The position numbers were made by a program, and so were the translations under genes. Below the pieces are notes generated by a model. The model saw only the letters and a list, made by a program, of their open reading frames with translations. It ran no database searches and was not told the DNA's origin. 64,000 bases of DNA. Origin: an uncultured Aquimarina sp. (lineage in GTDB: Bacteria > Bacteroidota > Bacteroidia > Flavobacteriales > Flavobacteriaceae). Shown here piece by piece: positions 18,012 to 26,900 of this stretch (position 1 is its first letter; each line of letters opens with the position of its first letter). Location: the NCBI GenBank assembly GCA_947497175.1, contig CANMFM010000002.1:248001-312000 (forward strand), in the 5' to 3' direction.

Positions 18012-19238
18012 CTACTCTTTATATTCTATTTTTTCATTTTTAAAGAAAGCAGCAAAAAGTACCATGACTACACCTGCAAAGATAGCCGGGAAAATCCAAA
18101 TAGCGGTCCAGTCGTGCTGTCCTTCTCGTACTAGGTTAGCATCAGTAATTTTACCGGCGACATAGAATCCTATAAGCATTCCTAATCCATAAGTCGCTAA
18201 AGTAATCAGGCCTTGCGCTGCACTTTTAAACTTTTCTCCGGCTTTACTGTCTGTATAAATTTGACCAGATACAAAAAAGAAATCATAACAGATACCATGC
18301 AGGGCTATACCAATAATAAGCATAAAGGCTAACTCACCTGAGTTACCGTATGCAAATAATAAATACCTAACCGTCCATGCTAACATCCCTACTAAAAGGG
18401 TCATTTTAAAGCCAAATTTTTTAAAGAAAAAAGGAAGTAATAACATAAATATTACTTCTGAAGCCTGCCCAATTGTCATTTTTGCGGCAGGATTAGAAAC
18501 TCCAATTTCTCCTAAAAATTGACCTGCATGCTGGTAATAAAATGCCAAAGGGATGCAGATAAGTATTGAAGCTAAAAAAAAGAACAAAAAATTCTTGTCT
18601 CTTAAAAGTCTTAGGGCATCCAAACCTAATATGTCAGAGATATTTATTTTCTGATCTTTTGCCTTTGGAGGTGTTTTTGGCAGTGTAAAACTAAAAAAGC
18701 CAAGTATTGCAGACGCAATTGCGGTCATCAAAAACGTATTTTTTAGAAATCCATTTGCAACTCCCTCTTCAGAATCCCAGTGAAATACATAGCTGATTAC
18801 TAATCCCGCTACAATCCAACCAATTGTTCCAAATACCCGTACAAAAGAGAATTGCTTAGCGGGATCATTCATTTGATTAAAAGATACAGAGTTTACTAAT
18901 GCCAGGGTAGGCATATAGGCAATCATATATCCTAGAACATAAGGGTAAAAAGACCCAAAATCAACTGCATTTGCCATTTGATACATTAAAATTGCTCCAA
19001 TGAGGTGTAAAATTCCCAGTATTCTTTCGGCATTAAAAAAACGATCTGCAATCAAGCCGATAATAAAAGGAGCAATTATAGCACCCCAAGATTGGGTAGA
19101 GTAGGCCAAGGCTATTTCGCCTCCGCTTGTTTTTAAAGTATTAGGTAGGTAAATACCCATGGTTACAAACCATCCTCCCCAAATAAAAAATTCTAAAAAC
19201 ATCATTAATGAGAGTTGAATCTGAGTTGAAATCTTCAT
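18012..19238 (-). CDS. MFS transporter, nucleoside:H+ symporter-like (NupG-type)
   Basis: The 408-residue protein has 12 hydrophobic segments and the start MKISTQIQLSLMMFLEFFIWGGWFVTMG, typical of the nucleoside:proton symporter-like MFS branch that in Bacteroidota is regularly found in sugar-oxidation clusters. Other family marks are GLIADRFF after the second membrane segment and FVRVFGTIGWI at the fifth. It should bring the keto-sugar or released sugar across the inner membrane. Substrate specificity is inferred only from context. It starts 12 bases after the end of the lipoprotein isomerase gene. Confidence 0.88.
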   Translation of the reverse strand: MKISTQIQLSLMMFLEFFIWGGWFVTMGIYLPNTLKTSGGEIALAYSTQSWGAIIAPFIIGLIADRFFNAERILGILHLIGAILMYQMANAVDFGSFYPYVLGYMIAYMPTLALVNSVSFNQMNDPAKQFSFVRVFGTIGWIVAGLVISYVFHWDSEEGVANGFLKNTFLMTAIASAILGFFSFTLPKTPPKAKDQKINISDILGLDALRLLRDKNFLFFFLASILICIPLAFYYQHAGQFLGEIGVSNPAAKMTIGQASEVIFMLLLPFFFKKFGFKMTLLVGMLAWTVRYLLFAYGNSGELAFMLIIGIALHGICYDFFFVSGQIYTDSKAGEKFKSAAQGLITLATYGLGMLIGFYVAGKITDANLVREGQHDWTAIWIFPAIFAGVVMVLFAAFFKNEKIEYKE

Positions 19239-19250
19239 AAAAATGATTGG

Positions 19251-20243
19251 TTAGTTTAGTTGTTTCGATGCATGAATTAATAAATCACGTGTAGCTTTAA
19301 TACCCTCAATTTCTGAAAGACGTTCTCCTTCGTATTCAATACCTATAAAACCTTTGTATCCAGAGTTTTTGATAATTTTGAGCATTTTTTTATAATCAAT
19401 TGTAGTTTCATTTCCTTCAGAATCAAAATCATAGGATTTTGCGCTAACAGCTTTGGCAAAGGGCATCATTTCTTCAACTCCTTGATATTTTGGATATTCT
19501 TTAATGCATTTAGCACCCCAACGAGCACCACCTTCTCTTTCTAAACAGAAATTACCAAAATCGGGTAATGTCCCGCAATTGGATTTGTTTACATTTTGTA
19601 TTACTTCGACCAATAGTGCTGCATTAGACGAGAGGTATCCATGATTTTCTACGATAATATTAACGTTTTTACTTTCAGCATAATCTGATAGTTTGCTAAG
19701 ACCATCAGTGGCCACGTCAACCCATTTTTTAGGATCATTGGTTCCGAAGAGGTTTACACGAATAGAATGACAACCTAAAAACTGAGCAGCATCGACCCAC
19801 TTTTTATGATTTTCTACAGCTTTGTCACGTTCTTTTTCGTCAATAACTGCCAAATCACCTTCGCCATCTACCATAATGATTAGATTTTGAATGTTATGTT
19901 TTTTACTATTGGCTTTTAAGGTATCTAAAAGGATTTGCATAGCTTTTTGTGGATCGGGGTCTTTTTTGAGTTCATCGATATATAATTGACTAACGTACTC
20001 AATACCCTCAACACCTAATTCTTTTGCTTTTTGAGCAAAGTTCATAGGATTCAGTTCTCCGGATTGAATGGTTTTATGAAGAGACCATTGCGCTAAAGAA
20101 AGTTTAAAAAATGGTTTAGTTTTTTCTATTGCTGTCTCCAATGGTGATTCTTCTTGTTGAGATTCTTCTTTTTCAGAAGTATTATTTTTACATGATCCTA
20201 TGAGTAGAATCGTAATGAGCCCGATTATAATGGTTTTTTGCAT
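19251..20243 (-). CDS. sugar isomerase/epimerase-like TIM barrel lipoprotein
   Basis: The open frame extends to 20309, but the ATG at 20241-20243 gives a clean lipoprotein signal (MQKTIIIGLITILLIGSC, lipidated C18) and avoids overlapping the previous gene, so I use it: 330 residues. The mature part is a xylose-isomerase-like TIM barrel (LSLAQWSLHKTI start, GVEGIEYVSQLY, IIVENHGYLSSN, FGNFCLEREGG and the C-terminal YKGFIGIEYEGERL). It is a periplasm-facing paralogue of the cytoplasmic protein at 15557. It probably acts on oxidised sugars before import (inference). The gap to the subunit 3 gene is 17 bases. Confidence 0.87.
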   Translation of the reverse strand: MQKTIIIGLITILLIGSCKNNTSEKEESQQEESPLETAIEKTKPFFKLSLAQWSLHKTIQSGELNPMNFAQKAKELGVEGIEYVSQLYIDELKKDPDPQKAMQILLDTLKANSKKHNIQNLIIMVDGEGDLAVIDEKERDKAVENHKKWVDAAQFLGCHSIRVNLFGTNDPKKWVDVATDGLSKLSDYAESKNVNIIVENHGYLSSNAALLVEVIQNVNKSNCGTLPDFGNFCLEREGGARWGAKCIKEYPKYQGVEEMMPFAKAVSAKSYDFDSEGNETTIDYKKMLKIIKNSGYKGFIGIEYEGERLSEIEGIKATRDLLIHASKQLN

Positions 20244-20260
20244 GATTGTTATGGTATGAT

Positions 20261-20899
20261 TTATAGTGACCAGGCTTTTCCGCCTGTTAATTTTTCTAAA
20301 GAATCGCACCCTATTTGCTGGCCAGGGACAGGTGCATAAGCCAGTACATTTTCTCCTATTTCTCTGCTAGTTCTGAACCCCCAAATTGATAGATCTCTTA
20401 CTGCAGATAAGAATAGAAAGATTTTGGCATCTTTTGACATGGACTCAAAATCTTCAGGACTTTTCATTTGTCTCATTTCTTCTTGATATGCTTTTTGTTG
20501 TTCTTTTGATGATTTTAGGTATTTGGACAATAAAGCATCATATTCTTCGGTTTTGAGCTTTTTTACAGGTTTGTCTTCGCTAATACCTAGTTCGTTAAGA
20601 AGGATACCGGCTGTTTTTTTAAACATAGCTGCCTCTTCTTTTTTAGCAACTTGATTCATGTATTTATCAGTAAACATAGCTATGTTAAGAGATTTGGCAC
20701 CAGGGATATCGGTTTCTGGAATAATCAGATCCACGAGTTGATCTTGTACTTTGGCCTCATCTTCAGAAAGTAATTCTGGAATCCAATTTAGTTTTATTTC
20801 GGAAGTACAACTTTGTAGTATACTCAGAATAGCAGGAGTGGCAGCGATATATCCAGCTGATAGTCCAATATTTTTTAAAGCTTCTCTTCTGTTCATCAT
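20261..20899 (-). CDS. gluconate 2-dehydrogenase subunit 3 family protein (dehydrogenase small subunit)
   Basis: The 212-residue protein starts MMNRREALKNIGLSAGYIAA, a twin-arginine (Tat) signal, followed by the subunit-3 fold (DQLVDLIIPETDIPGAKSLN, then helical). In glucoside 3-dehydrogenases and gluconate 2-dehydrogenases this small subunit carries the Tat signal for, and stabilises, the FAD subunit, so the GMC protein can be exported folded. It is 8 bases downstream of the GMC gene, consistent with a stoichiometric complex. A cysteine at about 31 (LQSC) could also be a lipidation site. Confidence 0.9.
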   Translation of the reverse strand: MMNRREALKNIGLSAGYIAATPAILSILQSCTSEIKLNWIPELLSEDEAKVQDQLVDLIIPETDIPGAKSLNIAMFTDKYMNQVAKKEEAAMFKKTAGILLNELGISEDKPVKKLKTEEYDALLSKYLKSSKEQQKAYQEEMRQMKSPEDFESMSKDAKIFLFLSAVRDLSIWGFRTSREIGENVLAYAPVPGQQIGCDSLEKLTGGKAWSL

Positions 20900-20907
20900 A
20901 TATAACG

Positions 20908-22599
20908 TTAAGCGGTTTTTTGAATTTGTTTCGCGGCATGTTCTGCAGCTCTGGCAGTAAATGCCATATAAGTAAGTGACGGATTTACACAGCTTGCAGA
21001 CGTCATAAAGGATCCATCGGTAACATAGACATTAGGTACCGCATGAATTTGATTATGCTTATTAAGTACTGAAGTTTTTGGGTCATTCCCCATTCTTGCA
21101 GTTCCCATTTCATGAATTCCTAATCCAGGTGCTCCAATATCATCCCATGGTTCAATATTTTTGAAGCCTGCTTTTTTGAGCATTTCCATTGCTTGCGCAA
21201 TCATGTCCTTTCTCATTTCCAGCTCATTTTCTTTAAACTCAGCATCAAATGTTACGGTGGGTAATCCCCACTCATCTAATTTTTCATAATTCAAAGTCAT
21301 TTTATTGTCGTGATACGGAAGACATTCTCCAAATCCCATAAGACCAATTTGCCATTTCCCAGGTTTGAGAATACTTTCTTTTAAAGCGGCACCATACCCT
21401 AATTCTGAAACCGTTTCTCTCCAATCTTGTCGACTCGCGCCACCTTGATAGCCATATCCTCGTTTAAATGTTTTTTGGTCTGTTTTGCCTCCTAAATTTC
21501 TAAACCTCGGGATATACAAACCATTAGGTCTACGACCTTTATAGTATTTATCTTCGAATCCATCAAAATTAGCTATAGCTCCAGCTTTGAAATGATGATC
21601 CATGATATTATGGCCTAATTCGCCAGAATCATTTCCCATTCCGTTAGGAAAACGTTCTGATTTGGATTGTAATAATATACTAGCTGATGCAATGGCAGAT
21701 GCACACAAGAATATTACTTTAGCTGAGTACTCAAAGACTTCTTTAGTCTCTGCATCAATAACCTTGACCCCGGTTGCTTTTCCTGTAGCATCATCATAAA
21801 TAACCTGATGTACGATAGAATTAGGCCGTAATGTCATATTTCCCGTTCGTTCTGCGGCAGGAAGCGTTGAAGAATTGCTGCTAAAGTAAGCTCCAAACGG
21901 ACATCCTCGCATACAACGATTACGATATTGACAGTTCATTCTGCCTTCAAAAGTTTTTGTTCCTGTAATATGGGCAGTACGTCCGATGGTCAATAAACGA
22001 TCTTCATAATGTTGAGCAATGTTAGATTTTAAATGATTTTCCACACAGTTTAGTTCCATCGGAGGTAAAAACTGTCCGTCGGGTAATTGTTCTAAGCCTA
22101 GTTTTTCGCCACTTACTCCTATAAACTCTTCTACCTTATCATACCATGGAGCAATATCATTATAACGTACAGGCCAGTCTATTGCTATTCCCTCTTTCTT
22201 ATTGGCTTCAAAATCAACATTTGCTAATCGATAACTTTGTCTCCCCCACATAAGAGATCGACCGCCAACATGATATCCTCTAATCCAGTCAAATCGTTTG
22301 GTTTCATTATAGGGATGTTTTAGGTCATTTACAAAAAAATGGCGATGCTCTGTACCGGTTACATATCCTGTACGGTTTTGTTTTTCTTGTTCGGCAATTT
22401 CTTTTCTGGTAGGTTGCCCTTTGAACTCAGAATCCCATGGATCATCATTCATCGTTGTGTAATCTTCAATGTGACGTACCATACGGCCACGTTCTAAAAC
22501 CAGAGTTTTTAATCCTTTTTCGCAGAGTTCTTTGGCGGCCCAGCCACCACTAATTCCTGTACCTACTACGATAGCATCGTATTGTGGTTCTTTTTTCAT
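20908..22599 (-). CDS. GMC oxidoreductase, glucoside 3-dehydrogenase-type catalytic subunit
   Basis: The 563-residue flavoprotein has the FAD dinucleotide motif VVGTGISGGWAAKEL at residues 11-25 and ends in the GMC C-terminal signature HEMGTARMG ... VYVTDGSFMTSASCVNPSLT, which contains the conserved catalytic region. A cysteine-rich strip (NCQYRNRCMRGCPFGA, about 223-238) is characteristic of the branch that passes electrons to a cytochrome. It has no signal of its own; export is expected with the Tat-bearing subunit 3. The predicted reaction is oxidation of the C3 hydroxyl of glucosides, with electrons going to the cytochrome c encoded immediately upstream. Confidence 0.93.
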   Translation of the reverse strand: MKKEPQYDAIVVGTGISGGWAAKELCEKGLKTLVLERGRMVRHIEDYTTMNDDPWDSEFKGQPTRKEIAEQEKQNRTGYVTGTEHRHFFVNDLKHPYNETKRFDWIRGYHVGGRSLMWGRQSYRLANVDFEANKKEGIAIDWPVRYNDIAPWYDKVEEFIGVSGEKLGLEQLPDGQFLPPMELNCVENHLKSNIAQHYEDRLLTIGRTAHITGTKTFEGRMNCQYRNRCMRGCPFGAYFSSNSSTLPAAERTGNMTLRPNSIVHQVIYDDATGKATGVKVIDAETKEVFEYSAKVIFLCASAIASASILLQSKSERFPNGMGNDSGELGHNIMDHHFKAGAIANFDGFEDKYYKGRRPNGLYIPRFRNLGGKTDQKTFKRGYGYQGGASRQDWRETVSELGYGAALKESILKPGKWQIGLMGFGECLPYHDNKMTLNYEKLDEWGLPTVTFDAEFKENELEMRKDMIAQAMEMLKKAGFKNIEPWDDIGAPGLGIHEMGTARMGNDPKTSVLNKHNQIHAVPNVYVTDGSFMTSASCVNPSLTYMAFTARAAEHAAKQIQKTA

Positions 22600-22624
22600 A
22601 TACGTTGATAATTTGTGGGTAATT

Positions 22625-23119
22625 TTAATCGGTTAATGTTCTGAACCATTCAGCCATAGCTCTTGCTTCATCTTCAGAGATATTTTGATCGAGCATAATA
22701 GTGTTATTATATTCTTTAAGTAATGCTATTGCCACTGGATCTTTTTTGAGCATCTCATCAGGGTTCATTATCATATTCATTACCCACTCCGGACTTCGCT
22801 TCTCATATATACCAACCATAGGTGGGCCAATAAATTTTTGAGTCGCCTTATGGCAGGCTACGCATTTTGATTTAAATAGTTGTGCACCTTTATCTGCAAG
22901 ATCTTGATTTATCTTCTCATCAAAAGTTACAGATTTTATTGGACCAATACCTTTGTTATCAAGCATTATGGGTACAGAAGAAGAATTTGTTGATTCTACT
23001 TTTTTCTCTTTCTTCTTATTTCCAATTGTAATCGTATTTTTATCAGGTTTTTTTTGATCAGAACAGCCCATACTTATCAATAGGCAAAAAATCGCAATGT
23101 GTAAAGAGAATGATTTCAT
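22625..23119 (-). CDS. c-type cytochrome lipoprotein, electron acceptor of the dehydrogenase
   Basis: The 164-residue protein has a lipoprotein signal (IFCLLISMGC, C19), a K/S/T-rich linker, and one class I cytochrome c domain with the haem motif CVACH (C86, C89, H90). Candidate axial methionines lie in NMIMNPDEM at about 115-123, and the C-terminal helix MAEWFRTLTD is typical. It is the first gene of the minus-strand sugar-oxidation group, 25 bases before the GMC gene, and should carry electrons from the dehydrogenase to the respiratory chain. Confidence 0.92.
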   Translation of the reverse strand: MKSFSLHIAIFCLLISMGCSDQKKPDKNTITIGNKKKEKKVESTNSSSVPIMLDNKGIGPIKSVTFDEKINQDLADKGAQLFKSKCVACHKATQKFIGPPMVGIYEKRSPEWVMNMIMNPDEMLKKDPVAIALLKEYNNTIMLDQNISEDEARAMAEWFRTLTD

Positions 23120-23448
23120 CTATTATATTTTTCTTTTTTACATTCGTAAACTTTCAAATCTGGACAACCAGAGAAAATATTTTATAATACGATTTCTGAT
23201 TTCTCAAATTATAAAAGTCTTTTATATGTGGCAAAAAAGACTAATAATTGCACTAGTCTTATGTAATAGTGAAATATTGGGTTTTAAATATGTGGTGAAT
23301 AAATATAAGAAGTTTATTTAATTTTTTGCTAAACAATTAACTATTCATTAAATAAAAAATTTGATAATCCCGTTTTTCGAATAAATATGTGCCATTTTGG
23401 CTATGTTTTTTATTGGCAAGAAATAATTTGTTAATTTTGCATTATATC
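23120..23448. other. intergenic region between divergent cytochrome and HYC_CC_PP genes
   Basis: This 329-base AT-rich stretch must hold the promoters of the minus-strand sugar-oxidation group and of the plus-strand metal-efflux group. Only the second is suggested by a recognisable box (23413-23439). A short open frame at 23097-23321 has no coding character. No hairpin or operator stood out. Confidence 0.6.
23413..23439 (+). promoter_or_regulatory. candidate promoter (TTG-N16-TAATTTTG) before HYC_CC_PP gene
   Basis: TAATTTTG at 23432-23439 fits TAnnTTTG, and TTG at 23413-23415 lies 16 bases upstream, slightly short of the usual spacing. The ATG at 23449 is only 9 bases after the box, so the transcript would be nearly leaderless; this is a reason for caution. 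Confidence 0.4.
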
Positions 23449-23865
23449 ATGAAAAAACATTTCCATAACATATTGGCACTTCTTATGTCATTTGTAGTAT
23501 TATGTTCTACAATGTCATTTACTGTGAATATGCACTATTGTGGAAAAACGTTGGTTGATGTTGCATTATTTAAAGATGCAAAGACATGTGGGATGAATAT
23601 GCAACAATCCTTAGATTCTTTTGAAGACGTATATAAAAAGAAAGGGTGTTGTACCGATAAACAATTAGCTTATGAAGGTCAGGATGAGCTTAAAATTTCA
23701 TTAGATAAACTTTCTTTTGAACAACAGATTTTTGTTGTTTCATTATATACTTCCTATTTAGATTTATTTGAACAATTAGAACCAAGTAGTATTCCTTTCA
23801 AAGAATATCCACCACCGTGTTTGGTTAAGGATATTCAAATATTACACGAAACTTTTCTTATTTGA
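23449..23865 (+). CDS. HYC_CC_PP family protein
   Basis: I start at ATG 23449 (MKKHFHNILALLMSFVV, a signal segment), giving 138 residues; the frame is open 60 bases further upstream without a good start. The family landmarks are all present: MHYCGKTLVDVALF (HYC), KKGCCTDK (CC) and EYPPPCL (PP). This family occurs at the head of copper/heavy-metal efflux operons in Flavobacteriia, and the paired cysteines and histidine suggest metal binding. Exported to the periplasm or membrane. It precedes the CusA-type pump gene by 100 bases that contain small hairpins. Confidence 0.85.
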   Translation: MKKHFHNILALLMSFVVLCSTMSFTVNMHYCGKTLVDVALFKDAKTCGMNMQQSLDSFEDVYKKKGCCTDKQLAYEGQDELKISLDKLSFEQQIFVVSLYTSYLDLFEQLEPSSIPFKEYPPPCLVKDIQILHETFLI

Positions 23866-23884
23866 TGCATTACTAATTAATGTA

Positions 23885-23959
23885 AAGCTCATAGAATTAT
23901 TTGAGCTTAAATTGTTGCTTGTTATTAGACAACAGCTTTATTATTAATTATGTAATAAT
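23885..23959 (+). repeat. two small perfect hairpins before cusA-like gene
   Basis: AAGCTCA/TGAGCTT (arms 23885-23891 and 23902-23908) and ATTATTA/TAATAAT (23940-23946 and 23953-23959) form two stems; the second ends 6 bases before the pump ATG. There is no T run, so they are more likely mRNA-stability or translation-control structures than terminators. Confidence 0.4.
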
Positions 23960-23965
23960 CATAAT

Positions 23966-26900
23966 ATGCTAAACAGAAGCATTAAATTTCTTATAGAAAA
24001 TAAAATAGTATCGGTCATACTACTTCTTACATTTGTTTGTTGGGGTATAAGTAATGCTCCTTTTAATTGGGAAGTGAGTATACTGCCTAAAAATCCAATT
24101 GCAGTAGATGCCATCCCTGATATTGGAGAAAATCAGCAAATCGTCTTTACAAAATGGGAAGGTCGCTCTCCTCAGGATATAGAGGATCAGATCACGTATC
24201 CTTTAACCACATCATTATTAAGCGTGCCTGGTGTAAAAACGATCAGAAGCTCATCAATGTTTGGTATTTCTAGTATCTATATCATATTTGAAGAGGATGT
24301 AGAGTTTTATTGGAGCCGTAGTCGAATTCTAGAGCAACTCAATTCTTTACCCTCAGAGGTATTGCCAAATGGAGTAAATCCAACTCTAGGTCCCGATGCC
24401 ACGGGGCTCGGTCAAGTTTTTTGGTATACACTCGAAGGACGTGATGAACAAGGAAATGTAACCGGAGGTTGGGATTTGCACGAACTACGCAGTATTCAGG
24501 ATTATTATGTGAAAAATGCCCTGTCTTCTGCAAGTGGAGTATCCGAAGTTTCTTCAATCGGAGGATATGTTCAAGAGTATCAGGTTGATGTAAATCCAGA
24601 ATTATTGAGACAATATGGTATAAGTTTATCTCAGGTTACCAATGCGATTAAACAATCAAATCAGGATATTGGGACTCAGACTTTGGAGATTAATAAGGCC
24701 GAATATCTAGTTAGGGGGTTGGGGTATATAAAATCTATAGCAGATATTGAAAAAGCAGTCGTCGCATCAGAAACGTATACTTCTATACGCGTTAAGGACA
24801 TAGCCAAAGTCACCTTGGGACCTGCGGGAAGAAGAGGTATTCTCGATAAAGAAGGTGCAGAAGTCGTAGGTGGTGTGGTCGTGGCTCGCTATGGTGCTAA
24901 CCCGATGGAAGTAATCACTAATGTAAAAGATAAAATAAATAAACTTAGTGCAGGATTGCCATCAAAAACATTATCAGATGGTCGAACTTCGCAATTAACG
25001 ATTGTTCCCTTCTATGATCGGTCAGAACTTATTGAAGAGACCTTAGAGACTCTTAACGAGGCTCTTAGTTTAGAAATATTGATTACCATTCTGGTTATTG
25101 TGGTAATGGTATTTAATTTTAGAGCATCACTACTCATTTCGGGGTTATTGCCCGTTGCAATTTTAATGGTATTTATAACCATGAAAATGTTTCATGTTGA
25201 TGCTAATATTGTAGCATTGTCTGGTATTGCTATTGCTATTGGTACAATGGTAGATGTAGGGGTTATCATATCTGAAAATATTATAAGGCATCTTGAAGAA
25301 GATCAGAATAAATTACCCGTGAATACCCTAGTATACTATGCGACAGTAGAAGTTTCCGGGGCAATTATAACGGCAGTACTCACCACCATTATTAGTTTTA
25401 TTCCAGTTTTTATGATGATTGGCCCCGAAGGTAAGCTTTTCAGGCCACTAGCCTTTACAAAGACCATGGCGCTTATTGCATCTATAGTAGTAGCACTATT
25501 TTTGATTCCCCCATTTGCAGCTTTTCTTTTTAAAAAAAGAAATCTTAGAGTATTAGCAAGGTATGCTATTAATGGCGTATTAATAATACTGGGTGGTATT
25601 ATTACTTTTTATGGTTCCTGGTTAGGTTTGTTTCTAATTGTATTTGGGGTTATTAAAATACTCGGCCTAAAAGATATACTTTCAAAAACTTATTCTGATC
25701 GTATAAACATAGTGATTTCATCGATTGTTATCATGATACTACTGGCAGAATACTGGAGACCGCTAGGTGCAGATAAGAATATTATTTGGAATTTAATTTT
25801 TGTATCCATTATCTGTTTAGGATTGCTAGCAGTTTTTACGCTTTTTAGGAGATTTTACACCAGAATTTTAAGATGGGCATTGCAAAATAAATTGCTCTTT
25901 ATGATATTGCCTTTAACTCTTGTAATTTTTGGGTTTCTAATTATGAAAAATACCGGAAAAGAGTTTATGCCTTCACTAAACGAAGGTTCCTTTCTGTTGA
26001 TGCCCACATCCATGCCGCATGCAGGTATTGAAGAAAATAAAAGAGTTTTGCAACAACTCGATATGGCAGTAGCAACGATTCCAGAGATTAAAACTGTAGT
26101 TGGAAAAGCAGGAAGAACAGAATCTGCACTTGACCCAGCACCTTTGTCTATGTATGAGAATATTATTTTATACAAACCAGAGTTTATGTTAAATGAAAAT
26201 GGTAGAAAGCAACGCTTTAAAGTCAATGAAGAAGGAAATTTTATCCTAAAAGATGGTCGTTTAGCTTTTAACCCGAATAACGATGAGGTGAGCTATAATT
26301 ATGATATTGAATCGTTTAAGATTGAAGCGAAAGAGCTTATACCAGATGCTAAAGGTGAATTTTATCGGAATTGGAGGCCAGAAATCAAGAGCCCAGATGA
26401 TATCTGGAAAGAAATCGTTAAAGTAACAAAATTACCCGGAGTAACTTCTGCTCCTAAGCTGCAACCCATAGAAACCCGATTGGTAATGCTACAAACAGGT
26501 ATGCGCGCTCCAATGGGAATTAAAGTAAAGGGACAGGATTTGAAGCAAATAGAAGCTTTTGGAATACAGTTAGAGGATATTCTTAAACATGCAGATGGTA
26601 TAAAAAAAGAAGCTGTTTTTGCAGAACGCATTATCGGAAAGCCTTATCTATTAATGGATATAGATCGAAATAAACTAGTGAGGTATGGTATATCTATTCA
26701 ACATGTTCAGGATATTCTACAAGTAGCGATAGGAGGGATGCCACTTACACAAACCGTAGAAGGTAGAGAACGATATACAGTACGAGTGCGATATCCAAGA
26801 GAGTTACGTTCTACACCTACCGATTTAAAACAGATCTATATTCCTGTTACCAACGGCAATACTATACCCTTAGAAGAGCTCGTCACTATTCGTTATGAGC

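Noticed and set aside
20244..20309. Longer start of the lipoprotein isomerase
   Set aside because: It would place 22 residues before the lipoprotein signal and overlap the subunit 3 gene; the ATG at 20243 gives a standard lipobox distance.
23097..23321. 74-residue plus-strand open frame overlapping the cytochrome c start
   Set aside because: It overlaps the signal-peptide coding part of a clear gene, has low-complexity I/F/K-rich composition and no family features.
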